A stretch of 64,000 bases of DNA from Agathobacter sp. Lineage in GTDB: Bacteria; Bacillota; Clostridia; Lachnospirales; Lachnospiraceae. The stretch lies in assembly GCA_017409825.1 (NCBI GenBank), contig JAFQRZ010000004.1, positions 1 to 64,000 on the forward strand, in the 5' to 3' direction. The first letter of the stretch is position 1; each line of letters opens with the position of its first letter. Shown piece after piece: positions 56,395-63,454 of this stretch. The notes below the pieces were generated by a model. The model searched no databases, was not told the DNA's origin, and worked only from the letters and a program-made list of their open reading frames with translations. The position numbers and the translations under genes were made by a program.

Positions 56395-56571
56395 TTACAT
56401 CTGATGGCGCACCACCTGATATTCATCCCCTGATTTAAAATATGGACATGATTTGTAGCTGCTCTGAATAAAACGAGCCATATCATCCTCATCCATATTC
56501 ACAGAGCAGTAATATTCTTCATCTTCTTCATCGTACTCATTATACGCACAAAAATCACAATTCGTTGTCAT
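56395..56571 (-). CDS. Small acidic Cys protein, DUF6472-like
   Basis: A 58-residue protein read from ATG at 56571, preceded by AAGGAGAGAAATT. It begins MTTNCDFCAYNEYDEEDEEY and ends KSGDEYQVVRHQM, with Cys at 5, 8, 22 and 42 and a run of acidic residues. This matches my memory of a short protein family conserved in Clostridia, named DUF6472; the family label is from memory and the function is unknown. It fills the gap between ftsH and the DUF4250 gene. The cysteines suggest metal binding. Confidence 0.8.
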   Translation of the reverse strand: MTTNCDFCAYNEYDEEDEEYYCSVNMDEDDMARFIQSSYKSCPYFKSGDEYQVVRHQM

Positions 56572-56593
56572 AATTTCTCTCCTTCAACACCAC

Positions 56594-56663
56594 GCCCGTG
56601 TATGAGTGTAGAACGGCTCGTGGCTCCGCAAAAAACTCGCCTTTTCTACATCATACACGTGGC
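56594..56663. repeat. Imperfect hairpin between two small genes
   Basis: About 19 paired bases: GCC-CGTGTATGAGTGTAGAA on the left and TTCTACA-TCATACACGTGGC on the right, with one bulged base on each side. The loop contains CTCGTGGCTCCGC and AAAAAACTCGCC. Read on the minus strand, the core GCGAGTTTTTTGCGGAG resembles the hairpin at the window start. It could end the DUF4250 transcript or be a dispersed palindrome. Confidence 0.6.
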
Positions 56664-56683
56664 TTACTTTTCAACATAATTAA

Positions 56684-56860
56684 TTATGAAAACTGATTCT
56701 GATTTTCGTCATAAACATAATTAATTACTGCAAGCTTCTCAATAATCTCCTCAGCAGTCGTTCCTTCTGCTGCCGCAAGTTCTTCTAGGCTTGGATATAA
56801 ATCACGCAACTTGGTGTTTACAACACTAAGTAACATGACTGGGTCTTTCGGTAAACTCAT
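56684..56860 (-). CDS. DUF4250 family protein
   Basis: A 58-residue protein beginning MSLPKDPVMLLSVVNTKLRD (20 residues) at ATG 56860, chosen because AAGGAGAGAACTAT precedes it; a ten-codon upstream extension has no support. The sequence is predicted helical (SLEELAAAEGTTAEEIIEKL) and matches the DUF4250 family of Clostridia, whose function is unknown. It lies 19 nt after the WYL regulator gene. Confidence 0.85.
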   Translation of the reverse strand: MSLPKDPVMLLSVVNTKLRDLYPSLEELAAAEGTTAEEIIEKLAVINYVYDENQNQFS

Positions 56861-56879
56861 ATAGTTCTCTCCTTCATTT

Positions 56880-57869
56880 TTATATCTCATAACGAGACAT
56901 GATATTCGTTAGATAAGCGATATATTCACTTCTCACTTCGTCTGGTGAAATAATTTCCACGCGAGGTCCTAAACCTGCCAGCCAGCCGAAAAACTGTGAG
57001 CTCACCACAACCTCTGCACGTGCGATAAAATGATTATCTCCATCTGGTCGAAGTGCTATATCTGTTCCAAAGGTATCAATAATAACACCCGTTAATGAAT
57101 TCTCGCAACGAAGACGTACTGTCTTCTCTTCTCCCGCAAACATACCAAAGGTTTTCTTAGAAAACTCAGCCATATCCAAATGTTCAAAGGACTCTTTTCC
57201 CTCACGAGCCTCCTGACTCAAAGCAATATCTACAATTTTATCTACACGATAAAAACGAATCTCATTCGCTTTTTCATCAAATGCCATTAGGTAATAATTT
57301 TCATCATCCCAAGTCAATCTCCATGGGCTTACTTCATACCATGTCCCATCATGACGAAGCTGCATTTTCTTATTTACATCCCAGTCAAAATAATGGAAAC
57401 GAATTTTTACGTTCTGGGAAATAGCAGTATGCACCATATCCACATTGTAATAAATGGTTTCATTCAATGTTTTGCTTCGTCCGATAATTTCCACCTGACG
57501 GCGCATGGCCTTCGCATCGTATTTACTCGTTAACGTTTCTAATTTTGTAATCAGTTCCCTAGACTTCTTTTCGGTAATAAATTTCGAAGACTGCACCAAA
57601 TCCACTAGAAGTTTTACCTCTGCTAGCTCGAATGGACGACTAGCAAGCATATAGCCTCCACGGTGCTCCTCGGAACGGATAATGTCCATGCCGAAATCGT
57701 TCAAGGTATCAATATCATTATATATACTCTTTCTTTCTGCCTTTATTCCCTGACTGTTCAAATACTCAATGAGTTGAGGTGTGGACACCGCATGCTTCTC
57801 ATCTGTATTCTCCATCAAATACTGTGCAATATGTAATAATTTTTGTTTTTGATTTTCTGATTTTGGCAT
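56880..57869 (-). CDS. WYL-domain transcriptional regulator
   Basis: A 329-residue YafY-type regulator. The N-terminal winged helix-turn-helix (about residues 1-65, VSTPQLIEYLNSQG and RKSIYNDIDTLNDFG) binds DNA; the WYL domain (about 130-225, with KIRFHYFDWDVNKK and SPWRLTWDDENYYLMAFDE) binds a ligand, often nucleic acid or nucleotide; a WCX domain ends it. The start at 57869 is favoured by GGGAGATAGT; ATG at 57881 is possible. It is divergent from the GlpA-like operon and may regulate it or its own gene. Confidence 0.88.
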   Translation of the reverse strand: MPKSENQKQKLLHIAQYLMENTDEKHAVSTPQLIEYLNSQGIKAERKSIYNDIDTLNDFGMDIIRSEEHRGGYMLASRPFELAEVKLLVDLVQSSKFITEKKSRELITKLETLTSKYDAKAMRRQVEIIGRSKTLNETIYYNVDMVHTAISQNVKIRFHYFDWDVNKKMQLRHDGTWYEVSPWRLTWDDENYYLMAFDEKANEIRFYRVDKIVDIALSQEAREGKESFEHLDMAEFSKKTFGMFAGEEKTVRLRCENSLTGVIIDTFGTDIALRPDGDNHFIARAEVVVSSQFFGWLAGLGPRVEIISPDEVRSEYIAYLTNIMSRYEI

Positions 57870-57915
57870 ACTATCTCCCATCCTTTATCCGACCAATAAA
57901 TCGTACACATGAAAA

Positions 57916-57949
57916 AGTATTTTCATTTTAACACAAATTTTCAATTTGT
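57916..57949 (-). promoter_or_regulatory. Promoter and palindromic operator of the WYL regulator
   Basis: On the minus strand TTGAAA (57939-57944), 17 bp, AATACT (57916-57921). A perfect palindrome ACAAATT-TTC-AATTTGT (57933-57949) covers the -35 hexamer, a good position for autorepression. Confidence 0.45.
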
Positions 57950-57988
57950 AAATAATTCTTTTCTTACCTTTTATTTATCATTGTAAAG

Positions 57989-57997
57989 TGATATAAT
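57989..57997 (+). promoter_or_regulatory. Extended -10 promoter of the GlpA-like operon
   Basis: TGA followed by a perfect TATAAT (57992-57997), about 60 nt before the first gene. It is divergent from the WYL regulator promoter, with the palindrome at 57933-57949 between them. Confidence 0.55.
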
Positions 57998-58056
57998 ATC
58001 TCTATCTGAAAATGATTTTCTAACTTATAAGAAAAAGCAATAGGAAGGAGTTTACT

Positions 58057-59493
58057 ATGATGTACGATGTAGCGATTATTGGTGCTGGCGTCATCGGAAG
58101 TGCAATCGCAAGAGAGCTTTCCAAATATGACGTAAAGTGTTGTGTCATCGAACGTGAAGAAGACGTTTGCTGCGGCACATCCAAAGCAAACAGTGCCATT
58201 ATCCATGCAGGTTTTGACGCAAAACCAGGAACATTAAAAGCTAAATTAAATGTTCGTGGTAATGAAATGATGGATCAGTTATCCAAAGATTTGGATATCC
58301 CATTCAAGAGAAACGGTTCTTTGGTTGTATGTACAAAAAACCAGGATCCAGCAGGCTTAGAAGAGCTTTTGGAAAAAGCAAAAGCAAATGGAGTTCCAAG
58401 ATGCCGTATCTTAGACCGTGACGAACTTATCGCCATGGAGCCAAACTTAAGTGATGATGTAGTGGCAGCACTTCACGCACCAACTGGAGCTATCGTTTGT
58501 CCATTCCACATGACGATGGCATTTGCAGAAAATGCATTTGAAAATGGGGTAGAGTTTTTCTTAAATACCAATGTTGAGAAAATCGAAAAAGCAGAATGCG
58601 GCTACCGTATTATAACCAACAAAGAAACATTTGAAACAAAGGTTGTTGTAAATGCTGCTGGTGTTTATTCCGATGAATTCAACAATCAGGTTTCTGACAG
58701 AAAATTACAGATTATCGCTCGTAAGGGTGAATATATGCTTTTGGACAAGCAGGCAGGATGTCACGTAAACCAGACCATCTTCCAGCTTCCAAGTAAAATG
58801 GGTAAAGGCGTATTAGTTTCTCCTACCGTTCATGGTAACCTTTTGGTAGGACCTACTGCTGCAGATATCGAAAACAAAGAAGGCACTGATACTACTCAGA
58901 AATATTTGGATTCTTTAGGTCCATTATCTGCACTCTCTGTAAAGAACGTACCTCTTCGTCAGGTTATTACAAGCTTTGCAGGTCTTCGTGCTCATGAAGT
59001 AGACGGCGACTTCGTCATCGGCGAAGCAGAAGACGCACCAGGTTTCTTCAATGCTGCTGGCATCGAATCTCCAGGACTTTCTTCTGCACCAGCCATCGGC
59101 GAGTACCTCGGTGATATGATTGCAGAAAAGCTTGCACTTGTAAAAAAAGAAAACTTCAAAGCAACCAGAAAAGGTATCTTAAATCCAGAACACCTCACCA
59201 TGGAAGAAAGAAATGCTTTGATTAAAGAAAACCCAGCTTACGGCAATATCATCTGTCGTTGTGAAATGATTTCAGAAGGAGAAATTTTAGACGCGATTCA
59301 CCGTCCACTCGGCGCTCGCTCACTCGATGGCGTAAAACGTCGTACACGTGCTGGTATGGGACGTTGCCAGGCAGGCTTCTGTTCGCCAAGAACAATGGAA
59401 ATCCTCGCTCGCGAAGTTCCAATGGAAATGAATGAAATCACAAAGAACGGTGGCAAATCTACATACATCGTAGGCACCAATAAAAATATTTAA
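58057..59493 (+). CDS. GlpA-like FAD oxidoreductase with BFD-type iron-sulfur domain
   Basis: A 478-residue flavoprotein of the DAO/GlpA family. The N-terminal Rossmann motif is DVAIIGAGVIGSAIAREL, followed by the CCGTSKANSAIIHAGFDAKP region of anaerobic glycerol-3-phosphate dehydrogenases. The C-terminal domain (about residues 405-465) is a [2Fe-2S] BFD-like fold with CRCEM and GRCQAGFC. AAGGAG precedes ATG. It leads a three-gene operon with a GlpB-like flavoprotein and a DUF1667 protein. Glycerol-3-phosphate oxidation is the likely role; the acceptor is not known. Confidence 0.85.
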   Translation: MMYDVAIIGAGVIGSAIARELSKYDVKCCVIEREEDVCCGTSKANSAIIHAGFDAKPGTLKAKLNVRGNEMMDQLSKDLDIPFKRNGSLVVCTKNQDPAGLEELLEKAKANGVPRCRILDRDELIAMEPNLSDDVVAALHAPTGAIVCPFHMTMAFAENAFENGVEFFLNTNVEKIEKAECGYRIITNKETFETKVVVNAAGVYSDEFNNQVSDRKLQIIARKGEYMLLDKQAGCHVNQTIFQLPSKMGKGVLVSPTVHGNLLVGPTAADIENKEGTDTTQKYLDSLGPLSALSVKNVPLRQVITSFAGLRAHEVDGDFVIGEAEDAPGFFNAAGIESPGLSSAPAIGEYLGDMIAEKLALVKKENFKATRKGILNPEHLTMEERNALIKENPAYGNIICRCEMISEGEILDAIHRPLGARSLDGVKRRTRAGMGRCQAGFCSPRTMEILAREVPMEMNEITKNGGKSTYIVGTNKNI

Positions 59494-59507
59494 GGAGGAC
59501 GCTACAA

Positions 59508-60770
59508 ATGAAAAATTATGATCTTGTAATCGTTGGTGGCGGTCCTGCTGGTCTTGCCGCTGCTGTCTCAGCTAGAGACAATGGTATCGAAAGCATCCTT
59601 ATCATCGAACGTGATAAAGAGCTTGGTGGTATCTTAAACCAGTGTATCCACAACGGATTTGGTTTACATACTTTTAAAGAAGAATTAACAGGTCCTGAAT
59701 ATGCTGCTCGTTTTGCAGCACAGGTATATGAAAGAAATATCGAATACAAATTAAACACCATGGTTATGGATATCAATGACGACAAAGTCGTTACTGCTAT
59801 GAACCGTGAAGATGGCATGTTCCAGATTCAGGCAAAAGCAGTTATCCTTGCAATGGGCTGTCGCGAACGAAGCCGTGGTGCACTTAATATCCCTGGCTAT
59901 CGTCCAGCAGGTATCTACTCTGCTGGTACAGCACAGAGACTTGTAAACATGGAAGGCTTCATGCCAGGTAAAAAATGTGTCATCTTAGGTTCTGGTGACA
60001 TCGGTCTTATCATGGCACGTCGTATGACCTTAGAAGGTGCTAAGGTAGAAGTCGTAGCAGAACTGATGCCTTACTCCGGCGGATTAAAGAGAAATATCGT
60101 ACAGTGTTTGGATGACTTCGGTATTCCTTTGAAGCTTAGCCACACGGTTATTGACATTGAAGGCAAAGAACGTGTAGAAGCTATCACCATCGCAGAAGTC
60201 GGTCCAGATAGAAAACCTATCCCTGGCACAGAAATCCGTTACGAATGTGATACCTTACTTCTTTCCTGTGGTCTTCTTCCAGAAAACGAATTATCGAGAA
60301 GTGCTGGTGTAAATCTTTCTCCTATCACTTCTGGTCCAGTGGTAAACGACAGCTTAGAAACCAACATCGATGGTATCTTCGCTTGTGGTAATGTACTTCA
60401 CGTACATGACCTCGTTGACTACGTTTCTCAGGAAGCCACTACCGCTGGTAAGAATGCTGCAAACTATATCAAAAACGGTAAAAATGCGGAAGCGAAAGAA
60501 GTAAAGATATATCCAGAAGGCGGCGTACGTTATACTGTACCTGCTACCATTCGCCCAAGCGAAATGGATGATACTCTTACCGTGCGTTTCCGTGTTGCAG
60601 ATGTATACAAAAACCACGCAATCTGCACCTACTTTGATAACGAACTCATTAGCAAACGCAAACGTCCTGTTATGGCACCAGGTGAAATGGAACAGGTTAT
60701 CCTTACGAAAGCAAAACTTGCGGAATACCCTGAGCTTGACAGAATTACCATTACATTGGAGGAGGCATAA
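59508..60770 (+). CDS. GlpB-like NAD(P)/FAD-dependent oxidoreductase
   Basis: A 420-residue pyridine nucleotide-disulfide-type flavoprotein. FAD motif YDLVIVGGGPAGLAAAVSAR; middle GALNIPGYRPAGIYSAGTAQ (20 residues) and a second Rossmann motif KCVILGSGDIGLIMARRM; C-terminal FACGNVLHVHDLVDYVSQE. It is 14 nt after the GlpA-like gene and 3 nt before the DUF1667 gene. Together the three resemble GlpABC-type systems of Clostridia in which no membrane GlpC subunit is present. Confidence 0.88.
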   Translation: MKNYDLVIVGGGPAGLAAAVSARDNGIESILIIERDKELGGILNQCIHNGFGLHTFKEELTGPEYAARFAAQVYERNIEYKLNTMVMDINDDKVVTAMNREDGMFQIQAKAVILAMGCRERSRGALNIPGYRPAGIYSAGTAQRLVNMEGFMPGKKCVILGSGDIGLIMARRMTLEGAKVEVVAELMPYSGGLKRNIVQCLDDFGIPLKLSHTVIDIEGKERVEAITIAEVGPDRKPIPGTEIRYECDTLLLSCGLLPENELSRSAGVNLSPITSGPVVNDSLETNIDGIFACGNVLHVHDLVDYVSQEATTAGKNAANYIKNGKNAEAKEVKIYPEGGVRYTVPATIRPSEMDDTLTVRFRVADVYKNHAICTYFDNELISKRKRPVMAPGEMEQVILTKAKLAEYPELDRITITLEEA

Positions 60771-60773
60771 GAC

Positions 60774-61139
60774 ATGGAAAAAAGAGACTTAATCTGTATC
60801 GGATGTCCTTTAGGATGCCCACTCACTGTTACTATCGAAAATGGCGAAGTTACCGAAGTAAAAGGTAACACCTGTCCAAAGGGTGATGCCTATGCTCGTA
60901 AAGAAGTAACCAACCCAACACGTATCGTTACCTCTACCGTAGTCGTAGAAGGTGGCGTAGCTCCTATGGTATCCTGTAAAACAGCAGCAGATATTCCAAA
61001 AGGAAAAATCTTTGACGTAACAGATGCGTTAAAAGATGTCGTTGCAAAAGCTCCTGTTGCTATCGGCGATGTATTACTTGCTGATGTAGCTGGAACTGGC
61101 GTAGATATTGTAGCGACAAAGAATGTAGAAGCTATTTAA
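60774..61139 (+). CDS. DUF1667 iron-sulfur-like protein
   Basis: A 121-residue protein with an N-terminal Cys pattern CIGCPLGCPLTV and a fourth Cys in GNTCPKGDAYA, similar to the [4Fe-4S] motif at the start of molybdopterin oxidoreductases. The rest is a small beta-rich domain (RIVTSTVVVEGGVAPMVSCK). DUF1667 genes usually follow GlpA/GlpB-like genes, as here. It may carry electrons for that complex. GGAGGAGGCATAAGAC is its ribosome binding site. Confidence 0.87.
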   Translation: MEKRDLICIGCPLGCPLTVTIENGEVTEVKGNTCPKGDAYARKEVTNPTRIVTSTVVVEGGVAPMVSCKTAADIPKGKIFDVTDALKDVVAKAPVAIGDVLLADVAGTGVDIVATKNVEAI

Positions 61140-61161
61140 AATTTATCTTTTATATCAAATG

Positions 61162-61191
61162 AAAACGGGACACCTTTCGGTGTCCCGTTTT
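61162..61191 (+). terminator. Terminator of the GlpA-like operon
   Basis: A perfect 13-bp stem AAAACGGGACACC (61162-61174) and GGTGTCCCGTTTT (61179-61191) with a TTTC tetraloop, 22 nt after the last stop. The 209-bp gap up to murI also holds a short hairpin TTGTAAAGG..CCTTTACAA and no credible gene. Confidence 0.9.
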
Positions 61192-61348
61192 CGAGGAGTT
61201 TAGTTATGAAAATGTTTATAATAAAAAGGGAATGTTTGTAAAGGCATTTCCGACCTTTACAAGTGTTAGTATATACAGAAAATATGGCAAAAATATGTCC
61301 ATTTTCAAAAACATTTCTAAAATCGCATACAATTTTTTAATAAACTTT

Positions 61349-62122
61349 TTATAATTCTAAAAGCATTTTACATAGTTCTATTTTTTTCTTGTCCTCTAGA
61401 CTGTTTCTAAAATCTACGGCCCCCTGCGTAGTACTTGGATTCAGTAAATCTGCTTCTGCAAGTCTACGACGCATTTCCCTCGCAGTTCCTTCTCCTCCAT
61501 CAAACACAAGCACATCTGGCCCGAGGACTTCCTTAATCATATCCTTCGCAAATGGATAATGGGTACATCCTAATACAACCGAATCCACTGGATGGATACG
61601 ATGCACAAAAAGCAATTCCTCCAAATATCTACGAAAATCATCGCTGGTTAAATCTCCGCGTTCCACAAAGTCCATAAGACCTGGACATGGTAATGGGATG
61701 ATTTCCGCCATATCTTCATATTTCGCCATGAGGCTTTGGAATTTCTCTTCACGAATGGTCATCGGTGTTGCCATAACTAAAACTCGGCAATTTGGTTTCA
61801 ACGTAGCTGCTGGCTTCACCGCTGGCTCAATCCCCACAATTGGAATATCTGGATACATTTCGCGCAGAACTCTTACCGCTGCACTAGTCGCTGTATTACA
61901 AGCCACAACCAGCCCTTTTGCTCCCTGTGCAAAAAGATATTCTGCAGCATCAATCGTAAGCTGTTTTACGGTCTCTTTATCCTTCATGCCATAAGGGGCA
62001 TTCTTGGAATCTCCATAATAAATATAATCCTCATTGGGAAGGATTTTTACGAGTTCTCTTAATACACTGATTCCGCCTACACCAGAATCAAATACTGCAA
62101 TTGGATTTGTTTTCTTTGACAT
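61349..62122 (-). CDS. murI: Glutamate racemase
   Basis: A 257-residue enzyme giving D-glutamate for peptidoglycan. Two catalytic cysteines are visible in VACNTATSAA (about residue 74) and VLGCTHYPFAK (about 186), with the substrate loop VFDSGVGGISVL at the N-terminus. AGGAGTATATT precedes ATG. Divergent from the small zinc-ribbon gene, whose -35 element overlaps the murI start codon. Confidence 0.97.
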   Translation of the reverse strand: MSKKTNPIAVFDSGVGGISVLRELVKILPNEDYIYYGDSKNAPYGMKDKETVKQLTIDAAEYLFAQGAKGLVVACNTATSAAVRVLREMYPDIPIVGIEPAVKPAATLKPNCRVLVMATPMTIREEKFQSLMAKYEDMAEIIPLPCPGLMDFVERGDLTSDDFRRYLEELLFVHRIHPVDSVVLGCTHYPFAKDMIKEVLGPDVLVFDGGEGTAREMRRRLAEADLLNPSTTQGAVDFRNSLEDKKKIELCKMLLEL

Positions 62123-62145
62123 AATATACTCCTATTATGTATAAT
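62116..62145 (+). promoter_or_regulatory. Promoter of the small zinc-ribbon/HTH gene
   Basis: TTGACA (62116-62121), 18 bp, TATAAT (62140-62145). Its -35 hexamer overlaps the murI start codon on the other strand, so murI expression may interfere with it. Confidence 0.6.
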
Positions 62146-62174
62146 AATTGTATCACATTAATTGGGAGGCCAAT

Positions 62175-62474
62175 ATGGATATCAATAAACCTCGTTTAGA
62201 TTTAGACGAATTGGAACGTAAGAATTCCATCAGCTATAAATACTGCGAACACTGTGGTGCCGCAATCCCTCGTAGTGCGGAATTCGCCTGCTGTTCACAC
62301 TGCCAGGAAACCATTCTCTTTCACGCAGTTAAAGACTATATCCGCGAGAATAATGTCAATGAATTTCAGGTTGCAGAACACTTCGGTATTCCACTCCGTT
62401 TGGTAAAACAATGGATGCGTGAGTTACGTATTGAATACGTCAATCCAAATCGTGGACCTAGATTATTTCAATAA
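62175..62474 (+). CDS. Small zinc-ribbon/HTH protein related to YvyF
   Basis: A 99-residue protein from ATG 62175, preceded by TTGGGAGGCCAAT. A zinc ribbon (YCEHCGAAIPRSAEFACCSHC, Cys pairs near residues 24-27 and 40-44) is followed by a helix-turn-helix-like region (QVAEHFGIPLRLVKQWMREL). The layout recalls the YvyF-like protein at 21115, which carries KQIKQWIREE. Short and monocistronic, with its own terminator. A role as a small regulator is inferred; no family name is certain. Confidence 0.75.
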   Translation: MDINKPRLDLDELERKNSISYKYCEHCGAAIPRSAEFACCSHCQETILFHAVKDYIRENNVNEFQVAEHFGIPLRLVKQWMRELRIEYVNPNRGPRLFQ

Positions 62475-62480
62475 AACACA

Positions 62481-62505
62481 AAAGAGTTCCATAACGGAAC
62501 TCTTT
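62481..62505 (+). terminator. Terminator of the small zinc-ribbon/HTH gene
   Basis: AAAGAGTTCC (62481-62490) and GGAACTCTTT (62496-62505) with loop ATAAC, followed by TTTCTTTTC. The A-rich left flank may also end the minus-strand SufB transcript, since the hairpin is 12 nt past its stop. Confidence 0.9.
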
Positions 62506-62516
62506 TTCTTTTCTCA

Positions 62517-63434
62517 TTATTTCAAGAATCCGTTGATAATCTGTTCCTCTGCTTCCGCTTCTGTAAGTCCCAAAGTCATTAACTTAATCAACTGCTCTCC
62601 TGCGATTTTACCAATCGCTGCTTCATGAATCAGGCTCGCATCAATATTCGCTGCAGTCAGCTGTGGACTTGCTGCTACTACTGCCTGGTCCATAATGATG
62701 GCATCACATTCACTATGTCCTGTACACACACTATTTCCGTTGATGTTAGAGAAGAATTCCTGTCTAGACTCATCTCGTGCAACTGAACGTGATATAATGT
62801 TTGCACTACATCCATCCCCATTCAAATCTACAGAAAAATCGGTACGCGCGTACTGTTTTCCATGCGTCATCAATTTTTCACGAACCTCTAACGTCGCACC
62901 CGCTGCCAAATCCCCGCGAGTAATACGATTCGTAGAATCGATTCCTTTAATCTGGGTCGTTTCCATTTCAAGAACGGCACCTTCTTCTAAATGAATAATG
63001 GTTTCTGGATTCATGATATTTTCACCATTCCCATCTCCTTCACCATAGTGACGCTCTACATATTTCACCTTTGCATTCTTTCCTATATAAAAGGTATGCA
63101 CACCATCATGCTTTGATGTATCAACACCACAATTGTGGATGCCACAGCCTGCTACGATTGTGACATCTGCACCTTCGCCGATATAGAAGTCATTATAAAC
63201 AACTTCCTGAATACCACTCTGGCTAAGCAATACTGGAATATGCACACTCTCGTTTACGGTACCTGGCTTGATTACAATATCAATGCCATCTTTATCCTCT
63301 TTTTGCACTATATCAATATTCGCAGTTGTATTTTTCCCCGCACTTGCCCCATTGGCACGAATATTATATGCACCTTCTGGAACCTCATGCAAATCTGCAA
63401 TCTGCGATAAAAGATTTTTTTGTATTAAATCCAT
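62517..63434 (-). CDS. Short SufB/SufD-like iron-sulfur assembly protein
   Basis: A 305-residue protein with the SufB/SufD beta-helix core but about 150 residues shorter than usual SufB. The C-terminal region has GHSECDAIIMDQAVVAAS (with Cys in SEC) and LIHEAAIGKIAGEQL. The SufC-like ATPase gene ends 20 nt upstream on the map, so the two are one operon. Short SufB with SufC alone fits the minimal SMS-type system (SmsB and SmsC) of anaerobes. Iron-sulfur scaffold function is inferred from this. Confidence 0.85.
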   Translation of the reverse strand: MDLIQKNLLSQIADLHEVPEGAYNIRANGASAGKNTTANIDIVQKEDKDGIDIVIKPGTVNESVHIPVLLSQSGIQEVVYNDFYIGEGADVTIVAGCGIHNCGVDTSKHDGVHTFYIGKNAKVKYVERHYGEGDGNGENIMNPETIIHLEEGAVLEMETTQIKGIDSTNRITRGDLAAGATLEVREKLMTHGKQYARTDFSVDLNGDGCSANIISRSVARDESRQEFFSNINGNSVCTGHSECDAIIMDQAVVAASPQLTAANIDASLIHEAAIGKIAGEQLIKLMTLGLTEAEAEEQIINGFLK

Positions 63435-63454
63435 AGTTGTATCTCTTTTCTATC

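Noticed and set aside
56295-56492. 65-codon minus-strand frame next to ftsH
   Set aside because: It overlaps the better supported 58-residue protein at 56395-56571 in another frame, which has a strong ribosome binding site and a plausible composition.
61206-61241. 11-codon frame (MKMFIIKRECL) with GAGGAG upstream after the GlpA-like terminator
   Set aside because: Its stop runs into a small hairpin, which recalls a leader peptide, but no plus-strand gene follows, so it controls nothing visible.
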